A stretch of DNA of 64,000 nt, from positions 1 to 64,000 of the forward strand of contig MU385988.1 of the NCBI GenBank assembly GCA_022497145.1, given 5' to 3'. The position numbers and the translations under genes were made by a program. This document shows, one piece after another, positions 56,811 to 64,000 of the stretch. The notes beneath the pieces were generated by a model. The model worked only from the letters and a program-made list of their open reading frames with translations. It ran no database searches and was not told the DNA's origin. Positions within the stretch are counted from its first letter, which is position 1; every line of letters starts with the position of its first letter. This DNA is from Rostrohypoxylon terebratum (Eukaryota > Ascomycota > Sordariomycetes > Xylariales > Hypoxylaceae).

Positions 56811-59210
56811 ATGGCTTCGAGCAGTAGCAGTAGCAATAGTGGTGGCAGTAACCCTTTCTCCACCCTACTAAACCAGACAGCCCGTCTCGCTATTCTACAA
56901 CCTTCCGAGACCCAGGATGCACCGCTCGAGCTTACACTCACGGACGTGGTTCTCGAGGACACATCGTACGAATGCATCTCGTACGATCGATCCTCAGCAA
57001 CTGTATCCGCGGCAGACAACAACGTTACAACGGTAACCGTCGACGGCGTTACCCAGGAAATCCCGAAGCAACTAGGCGATGCGCTGCGCACGTTCCGACG
57101 TAAAGCTCGCCCGCGCACGCTCTGGGCAGACGTACTCGTAGGCCGCACGCCAGCGGAGAGGAGTGCGCAAGCGCGTGTGCAACGCGCCGTACTGGAGGGC
57201 GCGGAACGCACATTATGCTGGGTCGGCGCGGACAAAGGAGAGACGACTAGTAAAGCGTTCGCGACAATGACGGAGATGGGTCAGCGATGGCAAGAGGCGG
57301 CTCGCGCCGTCGGGCTTGCGCCCGATGGTTCGGTCCTCGGTGTGACGATGCAACAATTAGGTGGGATGCGACAGCGGCTGCAGGCATGTCCGCCGGGCGA
57401 TCTGAATTCTTCTGACCTAGCGGTCTGGGAAGAGATCCGTGCCGTCTTCGGTGCCTTGTATTGGAAAAGCGTGCACACCATCGCGGATGTCGTTTTAGCA
57501 AAGGCACCTATTATTGTTTGTGGACGGAGCAATATCCGCTGGGCGCAATACATCGCGGCGTCGCGCGCGATGGTGTTCTACGAGTCGTATTTCTTCGGAA
57601 CCCCGATGTACCCTCAAACGGGTAAGGGATTCGACATCGCGAATCAGATCGAGGTGGCGGAGAGGAGGAAGAGGTTGGGTGAGTCGGTAGAACTGCTGCC
57701 TATGATACAGACGGCGCGTGACTGCGAGCCGAGCGACCCGAGGGAGGCTGTCTTTTCGATGACGCTTATCGCGTCGCCGTCGAAGCGCGCTCAGTTTCAC
57801 AATGTAGGCCCACAACCGCTGCCAGCTATCGACTACGAGAAGACACCTCAGCAAGTTTTCGTCGAGGCGGCGCAGTATACAGTGCTTGAGCGCCAGGACC
57901 TGATTTTATGGCTCAGCGAGCGTCCGCCCTGCGCAAGGCGGATGAAGGGGCTACCGAGCTGGGTCCCGGATTGGGCAGCCGTGCCACCAAAGTCTGCGCA
58001 CTTGTTCAATCCGAATAGCGGTATGCGGGCTTGGTGGGACATGATCAGACCTGAGACAGCGCGGAAACCGATCACGATATCGGACGACAATGCACTATGC
58101 CTACAGGCCCGGCCGCTTGACCGCATCGTCTACGTCTCGCCTATCTTCAACGGGGGCAACGCCCAACGTCTGTGCTATACAGAATTCCAAAAGCTACATG
58201 CGGCCATGACATCAGCCTCTACTTCCGATTCCCCAAACCCCTTCTCAAACGAACCGCCTGCTACAACGATCCAACGCTTCTGGCGGACCCTGATCCTGAA
58301 CTCAGGCGGCTCTATGTCTAACTCTGACACAATGAAAGACATCGTCGCGCCCCCGGATAGCCTCAGAACCGCGTTCGAGAGCGTGCTCGCAGAAGAAGGA
58401 GTCATGGCCGCGCTCGACTGCAGCAAGCACGAGCTGCAGACGCCAGAGAACATAGCGCGCATGCAGGAATCACCAGAAATAATGGCTCTCCTCCCACGCT
58501 GCGGCAAATCCGGGCCGTACGAACAGCTCCTAGTCAAGAACGCCGCTGGGCGGCGCTTCTTCCGTACCTTGGGTGGGAGGTTCGGTATGACGGCCATAGA
58601 AGACGTGAGGAGCGTGGATCCAGATCTAGACCGGGACAAGGAAGGCAAGGCGAAGGTCGAGGGAGAGGTTGAGAGAAGGCGGATGGCTGATCTGGGGAGG
58701 ATGATGAATGATCCGATGGCGAAGATGATGGTCGAGCAGTTCCAGGCTTACGTCAATCAGCGGGATCCGAATGTGGCGCGATTCCATGCGAAGGCTATCC
58801 GTGGAGCGCTGCCTGAGATGACTGAGGATGGGATGGGAAGGTTGGATGACGGCGTGAGGGAGGGAGATTTGGTCGTGGCCTGTGTCGGGGGATTCTTTCC
58901 CTACGTCTTACGGCCGAAGCAGACAAGGAAAGAGGAAGAAGAAGAAGCTAAAACTGAAGAAACAGAAGCAAAACTAGAAACAGACACGGAAACTAAAGAA
59001 GGGGCGAACAAGCAAGACGAGGAGAAAAATGGGAAGAGTAAGGAGCAACCTACAGAAGATACCCCAGAAGACTCAGCAACATACGAATATGTAGGAGAGT
59101 GCTACCTACACGGCGCCATGCAAGGCGAGGACTTCCAAAAGACACGGATCTTTGGGGGCAAGTACTGGGAGGTGGACATGTCGAAGCTCGTCGACATCAA
59201 GATCGTGTAA
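56811..59210 (+). CDS. HET-domain protein (intact, single exon)
   Basis: Single exon, 799 residues. An initial Ser/Gly run gives way to the HET domain: RLAILQPSE, then the opening motif YECISYDRSSA (canonical YxALSYxWG, here divergent), RTFRRKARPRTLWADVLV (canonical LWIDAICINQ, divergent), and RAVLEGAERTLCWVGA. Later DPREAVFSMTLIASPS and KGLPSWVPDWA match the region after the domain. The very C-terminal ~130 residues include a Glu/Lys/Thr-rich low-complexity segment and end YVGECYLHGAMQGEDF, as in typical HET proteins. Likely role in self/non-self recognition and cell death; partners unknown. GC-rich, intron-free, unlike the HET pseudogene at 41 kb. The divergent core motifs suggest a separate HET lineage. 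Confidence 0.8.
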   Translation: MASSSSSSNSGGSNPFSTLLNQTARLAILQPSETQDAPLELTLTDVVLEDTSYECISYDRSSATVSAADNNVTTVTVDGVTQEIPKQLGDALRTFRRKARPRTLWADVLVGRTPAERSAQARVQRAVLEGAERTLCWVGADKGETTSKAFATMTEMGQRWQEAARAVGLAPDGSVLGVTMQQLGGMRQRLQACPPGDLNSSDLAVWEEIRAVFGALYWKSVHTIADVVLAKAPIIVCGRSNIRWAQYIAASRAMVFYESYFFGTPMYPQTGKGFDIANQIEVAERRKRLGESVELLPMIQTARDCEPSDPREAVFSMTLIASPSKRAQFHNVGPQPLPAIDYEKTPQQVFVEAAQYTVLERQDLILWLSERPPCARRMKGLPSWVPDWAAVPPKSAHLFNPNSGMRAWWDMIRPETARKPITISDDNALCLQARPLDRIVYVSPIFNGGNAQRLCYTEFQKLHAAMTSASTSDSPNPFSNEPPATTIQRFWRTLILNSGGSMSNSDTMKDIVAPPDSLRTAFESVLAEEGVMAALDCSKHELQTPENIARMQESPEIMALLPRCGKSGPYEQLLVKNAAGRRFFRTLGGRFGMTAIEDVRSVDPDLDRDKEGKAKVEGEVERRRMADLGRMMNDPMAKMMVEQFQAYVNQRDPNVARFHAKAIRGALPEMTEDGMGRLDDGVREGDLVVACVGGFFPYVLRPKQTRKEEEEEAKTEETEAKLETDTETKEGANKQDEEKNGKSKEQPTEDTPEDSATYEYVGECYLHGAMQGEDFQKTRIFGGKYWEVDMSKLVDIKIV

Positions 59211-59449
59211 CCTACTACCTGCTAGCTACTACATATTTAGTAGGTACGCAGCGATGACTCATTCGCCTACGGCTGCCTACGCCGTAATCGCAACATAGGA
59301 TAGAAGACAGAAAGCTAAAGGAGAACTGGCTTGCTTAGTGCGAAAAGGAGACAAGCCACCCTGCCTACCCATTTGCAAGCTTGATCAATGCACACATATA
59401 AATCCCACTTGCGTATGCTATACAATCATGGATCGGATTCCCTTCAAGG

Positions 59450-59545
59450 GCCCGCGTAGCTCAATGGCTAGAGCGTGGGACTTTTACTATACTATCCACT
59501 ATGAGTGAAATCCCAAGGCTGTGGGTTCGAGTCCCACCGTGGGCG
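59450..59545 (+). tRNA. tRNA-Lys (TTT) with 23-base intron
   Basis: Starts GCCCGCG and ends CGTGGGC, giving a 7-bp acceptor stem with one G-T pair, and discriminator G. D arm contains TAGCTCAATGGCTAGAGC; the T arm is GTGGG-TTCGAGT-CCCAC. The anticodon stem TGGGA/TCCCA encloses CTTTTA, a 23-base intron and A, giving the loop CTTTTAA with anticodon TTT. The intron sits one base 3' of the anticodon. Mature length 73. Confidence 0.88.
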
Positions 59546-60546
59546 GCTTTCTTTTTGCCAATTGTGGCTCCGTTAATGTGTAAGCGGAAGCTTGTTTGGA
59601 GGTTATACTTTGCATCTACAACTTTGTTGACGCCGGGCTTAGTTAAGGTTAGACTGTCAAGAGGACGTCAAGAAACCTATGACTAGGTTTTACCTTATTT
59701 GGGAGTTAGTGCATGGCAAATAGGGCTTCTATAATGATGTGAGGCTAGTGCTGTTGTTAATATCACTAACTCCACTGTCGATGCGGCTCGGCTCCTCTTT
59801 CTAGTGGAGTCGGGTATAGCTCTGGAGAGATTCCCAGTGGATATGTTCCACCTCACAGATGCCAAGAGGCAATGCAAAACATCTTTATGATCCATCTAGG
59901 GCCCTAGGCTTACCACCCTATTCCTATTAGGTCTGCCTGCTTACGTTACTACATGTAGTCCCAGGACACACGCGAGACCTTATCAACATCGTCACTCCTG
60001 AGCAAAACATAAATCTTCCTGAAACGAACGGCGAAAACCGTCCAAACGTCATATTAAAAGCAACTCTAGGTCTCGAATCTGACCGTGAACCCGCCCACCG
60101 TATGCCCAAGCCGGCGAAGCACACTTAACATACAACTAAGACTCTCCCAATCAAAAGAGTCTCATGGCCACCCCTCTCCTGTTATTCTCTTAGGAAGCAT
60201 ACAAGTCGTCGTAGCTAATACACGGTTGAAAGCTGCAGTTTACCTCTGTATCCCAGATCTCCTCCCATGAACGATATGAATCAGCGAATCCAGTAGTAGT
60301 CATATTACCTTATAGGTAGGTAAGAAAGAAAAAAGACAGCCAGCCAGTCAGTCGAAACCGCCCTCTTCCCATTGCCGTGTCCTTTGTCCGTTGTTCTTTG
60401 GTATTTTGTCTTGTCCGCGTTACGCCATTGCAACACCGTCCCATCCCGTAGCAACATAATAAAACTGTAGAAAAACAAGCCGTCGCAATTCACGTTGCGG
60501 TATGCAGGCATGAGTCACTTAGTGCCTGCTTATCGTCCACGGGCCT
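59546..60546. other. Gene-free stretch
   Basis: 3' flank of tRNA-Lys. Two short plus-strand frames (about 59733-59887 and 59950-60127) read plausibly but have no start codon, splice context or family resemblance. Confidence 0.35.
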
Positions 60547-61896
60547 CTACTTCTTTTCCTCGAAGTAGAATTTACCTAGTTTATCTCCGTCTATACTGGA
60601 GGGGTTGCCTAGGACCGGCGCGCGTGCATTCTCGCCACTGTCGAGACGTTCCCGGATAATGCGCTCAGCGGCTTCGCGCGTCGCAGGGCCACCCACACCC
60701 TCGCGGAGTGCGCTCGTTCGCGGTTGGCCAGGTTGAACAGGTACAGGTCCGCGGGTAGTTGTGTCAACAAACACATCATCATCCGAGGTACCGACGTGGC
60801 CGCCACCATCCACAGCCACGCCATCGACGTACTTGGCCTGACGTGTCTCTGCTGCAGCGGTCGCGCTGATCGGAGTATCGTTACCTACATCACGCATCTC
60901 GCGGCTGCGATTCATCGCCTCCTGACTCAGACCAAAACTGCTTCGCTCCAGACCCCACACACCGGTCGCGCCAGCGGTACCAGGTAGCGGTCGACGGTGA
61001 TAGATAGGACCGCTAACTGTGCTGTTTGCGCCCTCGCCAAATGCGACAAGGCTGGCGGTACCGTCGTCGCTCATCCGGTCCTCAAAACCCCCGACTGAGC
61101 GGCTCGATATGTCCTCATCCATAGGGTCGATGGGGCCCGAAATAGAGTCAACATCCATGGTGCGATAGTTAGTGTCTGTAGACATACCATCCTCGTCGAC
61201 CTCAGTAAGATCCGCATCCATGTCAGCGTCGGCAAATTGGCTCGCCTCGGTTGTGGTCCGCGCCCCGACACTACCCGTCGCAGAAGCCGTCCCGACAGTG
61301 CTCATCTTAGTAACAGCTGTCGGCTGTCCGTTTGAATCAAAGAAGGCTGGCGTCAGACCGGCGGCTGCGGCTGCAGCCTGCTGGGCGGCCGTGGTAGTGG
61401 ACGCGGGTTGTGTAGCATTGGGGTTATTGCCTTGATTCTGGTTGGGGGCGCGGAGGGTAGAGACACGCTCGAGACCGGCAAGGCGGCTGATTCGATCCGC
61501 TCGTTCGGCTTCGAGGGAGTTTGTGGATGAGTGATGTTGATGTCGGGGGCCTCCGAGGCCATGAAAGGCATGGCCTCGATGGCCGTCCTTGATAGCAGTC
61601 GTGGAGAGAGCGGAGAGGGAGGTGGTAGTACTCGTCGGCGTTCCACTATAGAAGGACATGTTAGAGGAGGAGGAGGAGGAGGAGGATAGAGGACTGGGTA
61701 AAGGAGGACTGTAGCTGGATAGAATGGCTGGTGAGGAATGACTATTCGCAATGGCTGGTTGTGTCGAGATAGAAGGTGATGCAGGTTGTGCATATAAGGA
61801 GCCAAGGAAAACATACGGCATATCCGACGGAGTCTCTGGGTTGGATGGCGGAGGAGGCACGTTTATGAGCATCGGCGCCGTCGGCTGTTGCGACAT
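60547..61896 (-). CDS. Conserved low-complexity fungal protein of unknown function
   Basis: Single exon, 449 residues from ATG 61896. The first half is Ser/Pro/Thr/Ala-rich with Ser and Ala runs and His-rich patches; then an acidic stretch (ADADMDADLTEVDEDGMSTD), DRMSDDGTASLVAFGEG, SGPIYHRRPLPGTAGATG and a short C-terminal helix (ATREAAERIIRERLDSGE) ending KLGKFYFEEKK. The ordered, best-conserved-looking parts are residues 250-300 and the last 50. I recognise no catalytic domain, signal peptide or membrane segment. A long disordered body with short conserved patches suggests a regulatory or scaffold protein, probably cytoplasmic or nuclear; this is guesswork. Codon quality and length support a real gene. 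Confidence 0.65.
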   Translation of the reverse strand: MSQQPTAPMLINVPPPPSNPETPSDMPYVFLGSLYAQPASPSISTQPAIANSHSSPAILSSYSPPLPSPLSSSSSSSSNMSFYSGTPTSTTTSLSALSTTAIKDGHRGHAFHGLGGPRHQHHSSTNSLEAERADRISRLAGLERVSTLRAPNQNQGNNPNATQPASTTTAAQQAAAAAAGLTPAFFDSNGQPTAVTKMSTVGTASATGSVGARTTTEASQFADADMDADLTEVDEDGMSTDTNYRTMDVDSISGPIDPMDEDISSRSVGGFEDRMSDDGTASLVAFGEGANSTVSGPIYHRRPLPGTAGATGVWGLERSSFGLSQEAMNRSREMRDVGNDTPISATAAAETRQAKYVDGVAVDGGGHVGTSDDDVFVDTTTRGPVPVQPGQPRTSALREGVGGPATREAAERIIRERLDSGENARAPVLGNPSSIDGDKLGKFYFEEKK

Positions 61897-62854
61897 CGTT
61901 GCTGATGTTTAATGTGACTTCTGGGAACTGATGGGAATGAATGAGGAAAAGGTAGGGCCGTGGTTCGAGTTGGAATCTGGACAAGTAGGGTCGCGTCGTC
62001 TGGCGTACTTCGTAGATAGCGGAATGTAAATATGGGCTGATATGATCGTTGGCGGGAAATGGGGGAAAGGTGAACGGTGGAAGTTGACGGATAAGTGGGT
62101 GACGGGTGACAGGTGATGGATGATGGGTGATGAGTGGTGGGGTACTCTGTATTATCGGAATAGCTGGAAGAAAGACAAGGGACTGTTGAAAGTTAGTCGC
62201 AGCGTCAAATGAGATCACTTCCTCGATTTTAAATTGATGATTATTTGATGTGTCAATTGATGAGAATAGGGACAATTCTTTGTTGAAAGCGAATTTCAAC
62301 ACTTCCAGGTAGAGTTGGTTGAATTGAAGGTAAAAGGATGGAAATATTGGAAATATGGGTTAGAACTAAGAAACCCTCCCCTCCCCCCACGGGCTGGAAC
62401 TGACCATGAACACATGAATTTGGTAGGCGCATGCATAGGACCAATATTGAATAGGTACAATCCGTAGGTAGCTAAGTACCTAACTTCAGTCTTGTTCAGA
62501 GCTAAGGTGCTAAGGTGGGGAATGACGTAGGGCTGTTAATTAACCCAGTTTAGCTCTAGCACATGTACGGTTCTCTTTTAGCGCCTAATTTTCACCCTCC
62601 GTCTCGCTACCGACGCGAACGATTCCAGCGATTGTTGCGCACTATTATAAGCCATCCTTATAGATGGATGTTCTATTACTCCTATCCAATCGGACACATC
62701 AAAATAGTATTGCAACGTAGCTGACTATCCTGTTTTAGATTGTCGTCGCGAATTAATCGACGTCATCGTTCAAACCCATCTCCATCTCCATTTTTCCAAC
62801 CCTCAACCGACAAGGAACTGCTGCGTAGTCTCAGATCTCAGATGTCGAACTATC
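61897..62854. other. Gene-free stretch
   Basis: Upstream region of the low-complexity gene (minus strand), and 3' flank of the Dabb gene. The minus frame at 61742-62302 overlaps that gene's start in another frame and is not called. Confidence 0.35.
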
Positions 62855-63286
62855 TCAGAATATCCCAGGGGTAAAGTCAATGATCTGGGATCTCTCAAGT
62901 ATGTCTTGGATACTTGTGGCAAACTCAAGCTGAGCTGGATCCTCTTCGATGTGGTATTTTCTGTCTTCCTTATTCTCAAATTGAAGAATGAACGCGTGCG
63001 TCATTCCGTTCTGTCACTCAGATCGTCAGCTTGGAATCGGGAAAGGCTATGCAAGACTTAACCTGTCGACCCTCGATACTGTTATCCTTTCCGCCTCCCA
63101 AAACTTTCATGTACGGTCTCTGAGACGTGGGATGGACGCATTTTGTTTCGAGATCTAGTATGCGCTGGCAAGCCTGGATGAAGTCAGTCTATCTGGACGT
63201 TTGTGTTCGTGATGACCCACGGCCTTATCCTCGTCAGGCGGCACAAGAGCTTTGAATTGGAAGAGCACGATATGATAGACAGTCAT
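62855..63286 (-). CDS. Dabb-domain (stress-responsive A/B barrel) protein
   Basis: Three exons on the minus strand, 63286-63221, 63173-63063 and 63010-62855, giving 110 residues; each exon is a whole number of codons, and introns are 47 and 52 bases. The protein starts MTVYHIVLFQFKALVPPDED, the usual opening of Dabb proteins (H-x-V-x-F-K/Q-F), includes KCVHPTSQRPYMKVLGGGKDNS, and ends GMTHAFILQFENKEDRKYH followed by DPAQLEF and DFTPGIF, the conserved final strand. Dabb proteins form small dimeric alpha/beta barrels; plant members respond to stress, while fungal and bacterial relatives include polyketide cyclases and degradative enzymes. Function here unknown. It is too fragmented by introns to show as a long frame. 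Confidence 0.85.
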
Positions 63287-63812
63287 GGCAAATACTAGGT
63301 ACGGTACGATGGAGAGGTGATCAAAAATGTCTTGAACTTAGATGTTTCATCTGTTAAGATTATGTAGGGTGATGACGTAATCAGAAAATAAGAGGGGTTT
63401 CTCTTGTTTTCGATTTGAACCTTGGAAGTTTAAATCTTAAGAAGAACAACGTCTTTTATCACTATCCTACAGATAGTCTGAACTATATCAAGTTCTAAGT
63501 TCAAGACTGTTATTCTTTTATCATTGTCTGCCTACCACTGCCTACTTAATAGAGTACAGGTCATTGGTCTGGTGGTGCATGCGCCTATCGATTATGTAAT
63601 TGTGCAGCAATGGGACCAATGAGTAAGCCCCGGATCTTCAATCGCTAATCTTGAAATCTCCAATGTCTTTCTCCTCCTCCTTAACTCCGATTTACGACAA
63701 ATCACGATAAATGCCTAAATTACGTGCGATTTTTTGAAGTCAACATTTTTTAAGACATTCAGTAACATTTCATATTCATTACACATCTTGAAACCAATCC
63801 CTAGGCGTCAAC
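63287..63812. other. Divergent intergenic region
   Basis: Upstream of both the Dabb gene (minus) and the F-box gene (plus). AT-rich, no clear motif. Confidence 0.4.
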
Positions 63813-64000
63813 ATGCGGAAAGTTGATGTGTCAGACGACGAGGAGCTGGGGGAATTGGAGGATAAGACCGAAGCTCTCACTCTCCGGTCCAAACGCACTG
63901 AAAGGGTCCGGAAAAGAAACGCGAAAAAGACCAAGAACACCAAGCCACAATCGCATAATCCCTTGGATCTTCCTTATGAGCTCGTCTTAGATATCTTGGT
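63813..64000 (+). CDS. F-box protein, N-terminus only (partial, runs off right edge)
   Basis: ATG at 63813; 62 complete codons visible. The first ~45 residues are charged (acidic DDEELGELEDK, then basic KRTERVRKRNAKKTKN). NPLDLPYELVLDIL then matches the start of an F-box (LPxELxxxIL), the Skp1-binding motif of SCF ubiquitin ligases. The substrate-binding part lies outside the window, so which F-box class this is cannot be told. Confidence 0.7.
   Translation, partial: MRKVDVSDDEELGELEDKTEALTLRSKRTERVRKRNAKKTKNTKPQSHNPLDLPYELVLDIL

Noticed and set aside
59733..60127. Two readable plus-strand frames after tRNA-Lys
   Set aside because: No start codon, no joining splice sites, and no similarity I recognise.
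61742..62302. 186-codon minus-strand frame
   Set aside because: Half of it overlaps the low-complexity gene in another frame; the other half is repeats of the promoter.
1..64000. CRISPR arrays, prophage, bacterial operons
   Set aside because: DNA is eukaryotic: introns throughout, no regular spacer-repeat arrays, no phage genes.
1..64000. A secondary-metabolite gene cluster
   Set aside because: Regulators and transporters occur together at 42-54 kb, but no backbone enzyme (PKS, NRPS, terpene synthase, DMATS) is present.

Overview
The window is nuclear DNA of a filamentous ascomycete (Pezizomycotina, probably Sordariomycetes). The grounds are short GT-AG introns of about 50-110 bases with CTAAC-type branch sites, fungal-only families (HET, fungal-specific transcription factor domains, AA9 LPMO, NmrA-like, D123-like), intron-containing nuclear tRNA genes, and intergenic DNA full of TAGG/TACC tetranucleotide repeats. 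The class-level placement is inference. All exon models were built by hand from splice signals and reading-frame continuity.

Layout, left to right. 0-11 kb: 5' part of a HET-family gene (runs off the left edge), a 2OG-Fe(II) oxygenase, a secreted haem peroxidase and a GNAT-like protein. 11-21 kb: housekeeping eIF2A, a six-exon transcription factor that carries both C2H2 fingers and a Zn2Cys6 cluster, an NmrA-like reductase and an AA9 polysaccharide monooxygenase. 21-26 kb: a gene-poor stretch with an imperfect hairpin, a probable 51-residue spliced membrane microprotein, a short-chain dehydrogenase and an intron-containing tRNA-Asp. 26-35 kb: vacuolar amino-acid transporter, thioredoxin-fold peroxidase, secreted zinc peptidase, plasma-membrane amino-acid permease. 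35-42 kb: a transposon-scarred stretch with a truncated Tc1-type transposase, a complete 140-bp MITE with 5-bp target duplication, an eight-exon ACC-synthase-like aminotransferase and a decayed HET pseudogene. 42-56 kb: a transcription factor body lacking a DNA-binding domain (with a GC-AG intron), an NAD-dependent epimerase, a Zn2Cys6 regulator, two MFS transporters flanking a D123-like gene broken by three in-frame TAG codons, and PNS1. 56-64 kb: an intact HET protein, an intron-containing tRNA-Lys, a low-complexity conserved protein, a small Dabb-domain gene, and the start of an F-box gene.

The genes do not form an obvious biosynthetic cluster: there is no PKS, NRPS or terpene synthase. 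The themes are nutrient breakdown and uptake (LPMO, peroxidase, peptidase, permeases), redox enzymes, regulators, and self/non-self (HET) genes in different states of decay. Most unusual are the TAG-interrupted D123-like gene, the microprotein, the MITE and the perfect CCTAGG palindromes.
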